This document shows, piece by piece, positions 15,680-22,885 of a stretch of DNA of 58,779 nucleotides; position 1 is the first letter of the stretch, and every line of letters begins with the position of its first letter. This DNA is from an uncultured Fibrobacter sp. GTDB taxonomy: Bacteria; Fibrobacterota; Fibrobacteria; Fibrobacterales; Fibrobacteraceae. The stretch is taken from positions 1 through 58,779 of the forward strand of contig CAKUWY010000021.1 of assembly GCA_934699585.1 (NCBI GenBank). The letters are read 5' to 3'. The translations under genes were made by a program, and so were the position numbers. Below the pieces are notes generated by a model. It worked only from the letters and a program-made list of their open reading frames with translations. It was not told the DNA's origin and made no database searches.

Positions 15680-16257
15680 AGCGACTCCAGGTATTTTGAA
15701 ATTTCCGTTTCTAAAATTAAGTTCTTTTGCTTGACAATTTCTGCCAAAATCTCATGTTCTTTTCGGCCCAGTTCGACCAGGTCCACAATGTTCTTCTGGG
15801 CCTGCAAACTAGGCAGTTTTACCGGCATCCGCTCAAGAACCGTCTTACTGATGAGCGGCATGGCAGAGCCCTTGGCAAATTCCTTGAAAAAAGCAGTTCC
15901 GTTAGCGCCGTTCATATACCAAACCAGGTATTCGGGCAACACCTTTTCGCGGTTCACGCGGACGCGAATCATCGGGGCGACCACGAGCAAATCCTCGCCC
16001 AAGGCGGGCACAAGCGCCGAAACAAACGAGCCACCCCTCGACCTAAACACGATATCGCCCGCCACCGCAAGGTGCGAGCCGTTGGGCTTGACGTCTTCTA
16101 CACGCCGCAGCGCGCCCACATTCAACGAGCCATCCGAATCCACATCACGCAAAAAACACGCGAGCGTGCCACTTTCTCCCGGGACACAGGTGTTGCGGAA
16201 CGGATAGCCCACCGAGAGCTGGGCAATTTCACCCAAATTGACATATTCAGACTTCAT
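15676..16257 (-). CDS. Half-size HsdS-like protein (single target-recognition domain)
   Basis: The product has 193 residues, about half a normal HsdS. It has one target-recognition-like domain (YVNLGEIAQLSVGYPFRN, then SAMPLISKTVLERMPVKLPSLQAQ) and one C-terminal helical region (LVELGRKEHEILAEIVKQKN). Half-size S subunits are known to act as dimers in some systems. Here it could recognise a palindromic site, join with the full HsdS, or give methylation of a second specificity. It is the first gene of the leftward locus and is coupled to hsdM by ATGA. No ribosome-binding site precedes its ATG, and a good promoter ends only a few bases upstream. Confidence 0.8.
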   Translation of the reverse strand: MKSEYVNLGEIAQLSVGYPFRNTCVPGESGTLACFLRDVDSDGSLNVGALRRVEDVKPNGSHLAVAGDIVFRSRGGSFVSALVPALGEDLLVVAPMIRVRVNREKVLPEYLVWYMNGANGTAFFKEFAKGSAMPLISKTVLERMPVKLPSLQAQKNIVDLVELGRKEHEILAEIVKQKNLILETEISKYLESL

Positions 16258-16263
16258 GCTCTA

Positions 16264-16292
16264 AATATAATCAAATGATTTTAGAAAAGCAA
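16264..16292 (-). promoter_or_regulatory. Predicted promoter of the restriction locus
   Basis: Read leftward, TTGCTT (16287-16292) and TATATT (16264-16269) are separated by 17 bases. The -10 box ends six bases before the ATG of the half-HsdS gene, so transcription would begin at or beside the start codon. Confidence 0.55.
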
Positions 16293-16404
16293 GATTTTTT
16301 GTAGTAAAATTCATACTATTTATAATTTGGCATCAAAGAGCCACAAATCATCTCCTATCCCTGTCTTTAAAAGTTGTAAAAGAACACCAAATACGCGACA
16401 AAAA

Positions 16405-16436
16405 ATGACTCTCACTTGCGTATGAGAGCCATTTTT
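16405..16436 (-). terminator. Terminator of alaS
   Basis: Read leftward, ATGGCTCTCA and TGAGAGTCAT form a hairpin with one G-T pair, followed by a T run. It lies about 33 bases past the alaS stop. T tracts on both sides may let it work in both directions. Confidence 0.75.
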
Positions 16437-16468
16437 CAATTCTCGGATTCTTCGAGGGCTGGTTCGGG

Positions 16469-19114
16469 TTAGCCCAACTTAGCTCTAATCCAGTTGTTCG
16501 CGTTGGCGATAGCACCGGCAATCTTGTCGACTTCCTTGGTACCGGCCTGAGCGCGGTCCGGACGTCCACCGCCGCGGCCACCGCAAGCAGCGGCGAGGTC
16601 CTTGACGATGTCACCGGCCTTGATGCCCTTGGCCTGAACGTTCTTGCCGACCATCACGGCGATGCTACCAGCACCGTTGTCCTTGTTGGCAATCACGGCG
16701 ACGCTATCGACGTCGAGCTTGTTCTGAACGCCATCGAGCAGGTTCTTGTACTTGTCTTCGGGCATGTTCAGATCGCGGACGATCAGGTTCACGCCCATCA
16801 CGTTGATGCCGCCGTTCAAGAGTTCGGCAGCGGCGAGGGTCGCAAGTTCCAACTTCACGGACTGCAGGCTCTTTTCGAGGTTCTGCGTCTTGGCGAAGGA
16901 CTGCTGAATACGGTCGAGAACTTCGGCGTCCTTGCAGCGGAGCTGTTCGCGGAGAGCCGTGAGAATCTGCGTACCGGCACGGAGGAGGCTCAAGGCGCCG
17001 CGGCCAGAGACCGCTTCGATACGGCGCACGCCAGCAGACACGCTGGATTCAGAAACAATCTTCACGAGACCGATGTTACCGGTGTTCTGCACATGCAAGC
17101 CACCGCAGAGTTCCTTGGAGAATTCTTCGTTGGCGCAGCCCATCTTCACGACGCGGACTTCGTCGCCATACTTTTCGCCGAACAGAGCCATAGCACCGCT
17201 AGCCTTGGCTTCGTCCACGCCCATCACCTGGGTGTTGACCGGCAGGCATTCCATCACCTTCGCGTTCACGATGTCTTCCACCTTCTGGATTTCGACCGCG
17301 GTCATCGCGTTGAAGTGGCTGAAGTCGAAGCGGAGGATTTCGTTCGAAACGAAGCTACCCTGCTGCTGCACGTGAGTGCCGAGAACTTCGCGCAGCGCCG
17401 CCTGCAGCAAGTGAGTGGCAGAGTGGTTTTTGCGGATATCGTTACGGCGGTCGTTATCGACAGTTGCCATGAACAGGTTACCCATTGTCGTTTCGTTTGC
17501 CACACCCTTCTTCACCTTGCCGCGGCAGAGAGCGGTATCGTTCACCTTCACGGTGTCGAACACCTGGATTTCGAGGTCGGCAGAAACGAGCGTTCCCTTG
17601 TCACCAACCTGGCCACCCATTTCGGCATAGAACGGAGAGGTTTCGAGCACGATGCTCAAAACGCCCTTGTCTTCACGCCAGCGGACAACCTTCGTTTCGC
17701 AAGCGGAGAGTTCGTAGCCCACGAACTTGGTGCTTTCTTCGCTGTACTGCGTCCAGCCTTCGGTACCCATGGTATTAATGCACTGCTTCATGTTAGCGCG
17801 CGCGCGGGCCTTCTGTTCTTCCATGCACTTGTTGTAGCCTTCTTCGTCAATGGTCAGGCCCTTTTCTTCGGCGAGAATACCGGTGAGGTCCGGCGGGAAT
17901 CCGTAGGTATCGTAAAGCAGGAACACCTTGTCGCCCGGCACGGTTTTTGCACCGGCACCCAACTCCTGCACGATGCCAGCAAAACGTTCGAGGCCGGCGT
18001 CGAGCGTGCGGATAAAGCTTTCTTCTTCGCTCTTGATGACGCTTGCCACGAATTCCTTGCGTTCGCGGATTTCCGGGAAGGCGTCGCCCATCGTGTCGGC
18101 AAGCACCTGCACGAGCTGGCAAATGAACGGCTTCTTCTGGCCGAGCAGGCGGGCAAAGCGGCTTGCGCGGCGGAGAATGCGGCGGAGCACGTAGCCACGG
18201 CCTTCGTTGCTCGGGAGAGCGCCGTCAGCAATAGCGAAAGAAATAGCGCGGATGTGGTCGGCAATCACGCGGTGCGGAGTACCGGCTTCGCCATCGTTGT
18301 ACGGCACGCCACTGAGTTCAGCAATCTTTGCGATAATCGGGGTGAACACGTCGGTGTCGTAGTTGCTGGTCTTGCCCTGGAGAATAGCGCAGATACGTTC
18401 AAAACCCATACCGGTATCGACGTTCTTGGCCTTCAGCGGAATCAAGGAGCCGTCGCTCACGCGTTCATACTGCATGAACACGTTGTTCCAAATTTCAATA
18501 TAGCGGTCGTTTTCGCCGTTCACGCCCTTGATCGGGTCCTTGAACGTTTCGGCCTGCGTAGCGAGGTCGCCGCGGTCATAGTGGATTTCGGAGCAGGGGC
18601 CGCACGGACCGGTGTCGCCCATTTCCCAGAAGTTGGAGTGAGCATCAAAACGCATGATGCGGTCATCCGGGAGGCCAGACACGTCCTTCCAAATCTGCCA
18701 AGCTTCGTCGTCATCCTGGTACACGGTGGCAAACAGGCGTTCCTTCGGGAGCTTCCAAACTTCGGTCAAAAGTTCCCAAGCCCAAGCGATGGCTTCTTTC
18801 TTGTAGTAGTCGCCGAAGCTCCAGTTACCGAGCATCTCGAAGAAGGTGTGGTGGTAGTTGTCGCGGCCCACCACGTCGAGGTCGTTGTGCTTACCGGACA
18901 CGCGAAGGCACTTCTGGCTGTTGCATGCGCGTTTCCAGCCCTTCGGATTGTCGCCCAAGAAGATAGCCTTAAACTGGTTCATGCCCGCGTTCGTGAACAT
19001 GAGCGTCGGGTCGTCATGCGGGACCACCGGCGAAGAACGCACAAAGAGGTGGCCCTTGGATTCAAAGAACTTGATGAAAGATTCGCGCACCTGCGCAGAA
19101 GTCATAGTAGGCAT
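16469..19114 (-). CDS. alaS: Alanyl-tRNA synthetase
   Basis: The product has 881 residues, a normal length for bacterial AlaRS. It charges tRNA-Ala in the cytoplasm. The N-terminal class II aminoacylation domain is visible (FFESKGHLFVRSSPVVP, FTNAGMNQFK, FFEMLGNWSFGDYYK). The editing domain has NHSATHLLQAAL and the matching CGGLHVQNTG. The C-terminal DHHA1-like part ends with AACGGRGGGRPDRAQAG. The ATG at 19114 has GGGA six bases upstream and gives an N-terminus MPTMTSAQVRESF. A terminator separates it from the downstream restriction locus. Confidence 0.97.
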   Translation of the reverse strand: MPTMTSAQVRESFIKFFESKGHLFVRSSPVVPHDDPTLMFTNAGMNQFKAIFLGDNPKGWKRACNSQKCLRVSGKHNDLDVVGRDNYHHTFFEMLGNWSFGDYYKKEAIAWAWELLTEVWKLPKERLFATVYQDDDEAWQIWKDVSGLPDDRIMRFDAHSNFWEMGDTGPCGPCSEIHYDRGDLATQAETFKDPIKGVNGENDRYIEIWNNVFMQYERVSDGSLIPLKAKNVDTGMGFERICAILQGKTSNYDTDVFTPIIAKIAELSGVPYNDGEAGTPHRVIADHIRAISFAIADGALPSNEGRGYVLRRILRRASRFARLLGQKKPFICQLVQVLADTMGDAFPEIRERKEFVASVIKSEEESFIRTLDAGLERFAGIVQELGAGAKTVPGDKVFLLYDTYGFPPDLTGILAEEKGLTIDEEGYNKCMEEQKARARANMKQCINTMGTEGWTQYSEESTKFVGYELSACETKVVRWREDKGVLSIVLETSPFYAEMGGQVGDKGTLVSADLEIQVFDTVKVNDTALCRGKVKKGVANETTMGNLFMATVDNDRRNDIRKNHSATHLLQAALREVLGTHVQQQGSFVSNEILRFDFSHFNAMTAVEIQKVEDIVNAKVMECLPVNTQVMGVDEAKASGAMALFGEKYGDEVRVVKMGCANEEFSKELCGGLHVQNTGNIGLVKIVSESSVSAGVRRIEAVSGRGALSLLRAGTQILTALREQLRCKDAEVLDRIQQSFAKTQNLEKSLQSVKLELATLAAAELLNGGINVMGVNLIVRDLNMPEDKYKNLLDGVQNKLDVDSVAVIANKDNGAGSIAVMVGKNVQAKGIKAGDIVKDLAAACGGRGGGRPDRAQAGTKEVDKIAGAIANANNWIRAKLG

Positions 19115-19216
19115 AATGTGTCCCTTTTATTTTTCGGGCGTAAAGATAGAAATACAGCTTTATCCGATACGGTTTTTTTCACCGAAACAAACAACATCCC
19201 TACGTAATGGGGTATT

Positions 19217-19238
19217 ATTGTAAATAAATATTTACAAT
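19217..19238. promoter_or_regulatory. AT-rich operator-like dyad between alaS and a lipoprotein gene
   Basis: ATTGTAAATA and TATTTACAAT form a perfect 10-bp inverted repeat around AA, placed between two divergent genes. It looks like a protein-binding site; the regulator is unknown. Confidence 0.45.
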
Positions 19239-19253
19239 CAACAGTAAAAACTA

Positions 19254-19283
19254 TTTACTCTCCAGGAAAAAAGAATGTATAAT
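19254..19283 (+). promoter_or_regulatory. Predicted promoter of the Cys-rich lipoprotein gene
   Basis: TTTACT (19254-19259) and TATAAT (19278-19283) are separated by 18 bases, just upstream of an AAGGAG ribosome-binding site. Confidence 0.5.
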
Positions 19284-19303
19284 ACTACGGAAGGAGTCGA
19301 AGT

Positions 19304-20092
19304 ATGATAAACTTGTCTAAAATCCCCCTGTTTTGGTGCATAAGCTCTTTTGCTCTTGTCGTGGCTGCATGCTCCGCATCGGGCGGCGAAGAGACAATTG
19401 GCTCCGTTTTCAGCAATAATGACGACGCATCGGTGTCATCTTCTAGCAGCATAGCAGAATCTGAAGGACTCACATCGTTCGCGACTTCATCCACATCGTC
19501 TGCAAACGGCTCATCTACCGATCAGTCCAGCGGTTCCGATTCACAAGATAATAACTCACAGTTCAGTAGTGGAGGCAGCATTAAACCCACCATTTCATGT
19601 CCAAGCACCCACCCCGTACTAGACTGGTCGGGAGATTGCCACGCTTGCAATGATGAAACAGGCTTCACGCCAGAAGTTCGGGATGATTGCGAAAGACTTT
19701 GTAACGGAAAAAACGGGACTACAAAAAGGGTTTACGATTTTCACTGCAGACTAGAAACGTGCCCCACAAGCAAGCCTCTAATGGACACTTGGGGAGATTG
19801 CAAATCCTGCAAGTATGACGGGCCCATCAGGGATACGACAAACTGCTCAAAATGCTCCAACAGAAAAATTCAAAATGGTTACTGCGTCATTGCCAGTTGC
19901 GAAGGCCGCCCTCTGTTAGATAATGATGGTTTCTGTTACCCCTGTTCAACATCGTTATCTGTACAGACCATAACGGGAGTGTGTACCTCTAAATGCCCCA
20001 ACAGGCGTGAAAGCGGTTCATGGTCTTACGGTGATGGCAACAACAAGATCGAAGGCACATGGTGTGAGTATAACAGCGAAGGCTCGGAATAA
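19304..20092 (+). CDS. Cysteine-rich surface lipoprotein, function unknown
   Basis: The product has 262 residues. The signal peptide ends in a lipobox (LVVAAC), so it is a predicted lipoprotein. A Ser/Thr-rich linker follows to about residue 85, then a domain with more than 15 cysteines. Within it a module of the form CPxxKPLxDxxGxCxxC occurs at least three times (CPSTHPVLDWSGDCHAC, CPTSKPLMDTWGDCKSC, CEGRPLLDNDGFCYPC), which suggests a chain of small disulfide-bonded units. Ser-rich linkers are typical of Fibrobacter surface proteins. The start has an AAGGAG site. It is not recognised as any known enzyme; a role in surface binding is only a guess. Confidence 0.75.
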   Translation: MINLSKIPLFWCISSFALVVAACSASGGEETIGSVFSNNDDASVSSSSSIAESEGLTSFATSSTSSANGSSTDQSSGSDSQDNNSQFSSGGSIKPTISCPSTHPVLDWSGDCHACNDETGFTPEVRDDCERLCNGKNGTTKRVYDFHCRLETCPTSKPLMDTWGDCKSCKYDGPIRDTTNCSKCSNRKIQNGYCVIASCEGRPLLDNDGFCYPCSTSLSVQTITGVCTSKCPNRRESGSWSYGDGNNKIEGTWCEYNSEGSE

Positions 20093-20156
20093 AACACAGC
20101 GCCCCTCCCCTCCTTGTAAAATTTTCTATCTTTTTGGTAATCAATGAGTTACGATT

Positions 20157-20180
20157 AGCCCGTAGCGGGCTTCGTATTTT
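20157..20180 (+). terminator. Hairpin before the symporter gene
   Basis: AGCCCG and CGGGCT around TAG are followed by TCGTATTTTT. It could terminate the lipoprotein transcript or act in the symporter leader, since it ends about 20 bases before the start codon. Confidence 0.45.
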
Positions 20181-20199
20181 TGAACCAAAAGGAACCTAT

Positions 20200-21633
20200 A
20201 TGGAAACACTCAATTCCATCTTAGATACCATCGACGGCTACGTGTGGGGTATTCCCCTTATCGTCGTCATCCTGTTTGTAGGTATCATGCTCACCTGCCG
20301 CCTGGGTGTACTCCAGGTCACAAACCTGGGCAACGCCCTGCGCTACATGCTCAACAGCGAAAAGGAAGGCCAGGGAGAAGTTTCAAGCTTTGCCGCCCTC
20401 TGCACGGCTCTTGCGGCTACGGTAGGTACCGGAAATATCGTTGGCGTGGCTACCGCTATCGGGACAGGCGGTCCGGGAGCCCTTTTCTGGATGGAAGTGG
20501 CCGCATTCTTTGGCATGGCCACCAAGTATGCCGAAGGTCTTTTAGCCGTCAAGTACCGCAAAGTGGGGAACGATGGAAAAGTTCTAGGAGGCCCCTTCTA
20601 CTACATTGAAACCGGCATCAAGGAACGTTTCGGTTTTAACTTCAAGTGGCTAGCCGTGCTGTTTGCCATCTTCGGCGTACTTGCCGGACTTTTGGGCATC
20701 GGCACCATCACCCAGGTGAACGGCATCACCTCGGCGGTGGCAACGATATTCCCCTCCCGAGAATTCGTGAACATCGGCGGTAATTCCGTCTCCGTATCCA
20801 CCGCCATTGCAGGCCTCCTGTGCGCAGGCTTTACGGCCATGGTCATCATCGGCGGTCTCAAGCGTATCGCGAAAGTCTCCCTTTATATTGTGCCCCTCAT
20901 GGCCATCTTCTACATTCTTTTCTGCCTACTAATCCTCGGTTTCAATTTCTCTAAAATTTCTAGCGCGATCGAAATGATTATCCAGGCCGCATTCAACCCT
21001 AGCGCCGTTACCGGCGGCGTTGTGGGTACCATCTTTATCGCCATGCAAAAGGGTATCGCCCGCGGCATCTTCAGCAACGAGGCGGGTCTCGGTTCTGCTC
21101 CCATCGCCGCTGCCGCCGCAAAGACCAAGGAGCCTGTCCGTCAGGGACTGGTCTGCATGACAGGGACCTTCATCGATACCATCGTCATCTGCTCCATGAC
21201 AGGCCTTGCCATCGTGGTGACCGGAGCCTGGACTCCTGAACTTGGGCTCCAGGGCGTGAACATTACCATGGAAGCTTTTGTCCGCGGGCTTTCGAACCTG
21301 CCCGCCGGTTCAAGTGTCGCTCCCTACATTCTCACCGCCGCCCTGGTATTCTTTGCCTTCACCACTATTCTCGGCTGGGCCTATTATTCTGAACGTTGCC
21401 TAGAATACCTTGTGGGCCGTGGCAAGAAAAGGGCCATTCTCACTTTCCGCTGGTTCTACGTAGCGGCCGTGTTTATTGGCCCCTATCTCACGGTGAGTGC
21501 CGTGTGGACCAGCGCCGACATTTTCAACGGACTCATGGCCTTCCCGAACCTGGTGGCCCTTATCCTCCTAAGCGGGGTCGTTACCCGGGAAACCAAGAAG
21601 TTTTTCGAGAAACTTGAGGGGAAGAAAAAATAG
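20200..21633 (+). CDS. Alanine/glycine:sodium symporter (AGCS family)
   Basis: The product has about 477 residues and 10-11 hydrophobic segments, and is an inner-membrane amino-acid carrier. AGCS hallmarks are ALAATVGTGNIVGVATAI near the N-terminus, GGPGALFWMEVAAFFGMATKYAEGLLAVKYR, and the later GIFSNEAGLGSAPIAAAAA. The family couples Na+ entry to uptake of alanine or glycine. I chose the ATG at 20200 (METLNSIL) because AAGGA lies just upstream; the frame extends further but without a ribosome-binding site. It is convergent with the next gene, with five bases between the stops. Confidence 0.93.
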   Translation: METLNSILDTIDGYVWGIPLIVVILFVGIMLTCRLGVLQVTNLGNALRYMLNSEKEGQGEVSSFAALCTALAATVGTGNIVGVATAIGTGGPGALFWMEVAAFFGMATKYAEGLLAVKYRKVGNDGKVLGGPFYYIETGIKERFGFNFKWLAVLFAIFGVLAGLLGIGTITQVNGITSAVATIFPSREFVNIGGNSVSVSTAIAGLLCAGFTAMVIIGGLKRIAKVSLYIVPLMAIFYILFCLLILGFNFSKISSAIEMIIQAAFNPSAVTGGVVGTIFIAMQKGIARGIFSNEAGLGSAPIAAAAAKTKEPVRQGLVCMTGTFIDTIVICSMTGLAIVVTGAWTPELGLQGVNITMEAFVRGLSNLPAGSSVAPYILTAALVFFAFTTILGWAYYSERCLEYLVGRGKKRAILTFRWFYVAAVFIGPYLTVSAVWTSADIFNGLMAFPNLVALILLSGVVTRETKKFFEKLEGKKK

Positions 21634-21638
21634 TCGGA

Positions 21639-22793
21639 TTAAAGGCTCAGCATCTCGGCGATTTCAGGACCGATAAGGCCGTCCTGCATGGTCATCGAGA
21701 GAATGCGCTGTTCTAGTTCGCTTGGCGGGTCCATTGGGCCCGCATTTTTTTTGTCCGAAGCATCCGCAGCCTCACGCACCAGAAGTTCCCCCAGTGCCCC
21801 GTGCAAAGCGAGGGACGCGTCGATATATTTCAGGTGGGTCGGTTCTTCCAGAATAAAGTTCAGGGGTTTCTTTTCGGCAAGCACGCGACCTGCAGGAACG
21901 CCCAAGCCATATTCGTCCTCGACACCCATGTTGGCTAGCACCGCTTTCGACGAAAGCAGAGCATCTGTCAGTTCCGGGCGGTCAAGGGCACCCTTCACAC
22001 CGGTAGCCGTCACCACAAAATCGGCAGCACTTACAAGAGCTACAACCGATTTCAGGTCGTTGCAATCCGCAACAGGCACGCCGTTTGCATCCAAAAAAGG
22101 ACTAACGCCGCGGGTCTTATCCGTTACCACCTGCACGTGAGCGCCTTCCCGCAAGAGTTGCAGAACAATTCCCTGCCCCACCTTGCCGCTCCCGAACACC
22201 ACAAAAATTTTTCCTACAAAGGCGGCACCGTCACTACCCGCATCTGCGCCATTTCGACCAACATTGCCGTAGCCCAACTGCAAAAGTGCCCGCACATAAC
22301 CTTCCCCGGTCCCGAGACTTGTCTCGATACGCTTGACGATTCCACTGTCCGCCACGAACATCGGCTTTTCGCTGTTCTCGTAAAACTGCACACCGCTGCG
22401 GGTAAGTTCCACAAAACCATATTTCGGATGGCATACCGAAAATTGGCCCGCGCAATCCAGAATCAGGTCGAAGCCCTGGCCGCGGGATTCTGCATCCAGA
22501 ACATCCTTCAAATTAAGCACTGGGATTCCCGATTCCCGCAACAGGTCTACCACGCCAGCATCGCAAGGCATTTCGGCTCCCGCGTCGGAATCGTTCGCAA
22601 TACCTACCGAAAGTTCAGCCCCGCTGGCCAAAAGCGCACGATACTGCACCAGCGTATTCCGGAACACGGGTGTCGCCGCCAGCACGCGCAGGCCCGCAAA
22701 GGGTCTGGTTTCAAGCCATTCCTGCGTAAGGCCTGCAAGGGCGGGGTATTCCGACACCTCGTAGGTGTCGTCTATGATTTCGTCAAAAAGCAT
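21639..22793 (-). CDS. S-adenosylhomocysteine hydrolase-like NAD-binding protein
   Basis: The product has 384 residues. A Rossmann segment, FVVFGSGKVGQGIVLQLLREGAHVQVV, sits in the middle, in place of the GYGDVGKG of true AdoHcy hydrolases. The order of parts, with an N-terminal substrate-like domain, an ADSGIVKRIETSLGTGEGY element and a C-terminal HLKYIDASLALHGALGELL, follows that family. Several canonical AdoHcy hydrolase motifs are not evident, so substrate and activity are uncertain. The frame continues upstream through a REP-like palindrome (MPAKAGIS), which I treat as non-coding. The ATG at 22793 follows a TATAAT box closely and has only a weak ribosome-binding site. Confidence 0.65.
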   Translation of the reverse strand: MLFDEIIDDTYEVSEYPALAGLTQEWLETRPFAGLRVLAATPVFRNTLVQYRALLASGAELSVGIANDSDAGAEMPCDAGVVDLLRESGIPVLNLKDVLDAESRGQGFDLILDCAGQFSVCHPKYGFVELTRSGVQFYENSEKPMFVADSGIVKRIETSLGTGEGYVRALLQLGYGNVGRNGADAGSDGAAFVGKIFVVFGSGKVGQGIVLQLLREGAHVQVVTDKTRGVSPFLDANGVPVADCNDLKSVVALVSAADFVVTATGVKGALDRPELTDALLSSKAVLANMGVEDEYGLGVPAGRVLAEKKPLNFILEEPTHLKYIDASLALHGALGELLVREAADASDKKNAGPMDPPSELEQRILSMTMQDGLIGPEIAEMLSL

Positions 22794-22824
22794 GATATGC
22801 CTATTATACAAATTCAGCAAGGAG

Positions 22825-22844
22825 ATGCCCGCTTTCGCGGGCAT
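22825..22844. repeat. REP-like palindrome
   Basis: ATGCCCGC and GCGGGCAT form a perfect 8-bp stem with loop TTTC, followed by GAC. Same family as 43462-43481 and 56983-57003. Confidence 0.75.
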
Positions 22845-22885
22845 GACAAGAGAAAAAACAGTTATAAAATGTCAACCAAGACGGC

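Noticed and set aside
13757..16207. 816-codon open frame on the plus strand
   Set aside because: It runs antisense to hsdM, half-HsdS and the AlbA-like gene, which have clear family motifs; its own translation has no recognisable domain.
17093..19207. 704-codon plus-strand frame opposite alaS
   Set aside because: The reverse complement is a full AlaRS; the frame is a shadow produced by biased codon use.
22794..22844. N-terminal extension MPAKAGIS of the AdoHcy-hydrolase-like protein
   Set aside because: It is translated from a REP-like palindrome; the family-like sequence starts at 22793.
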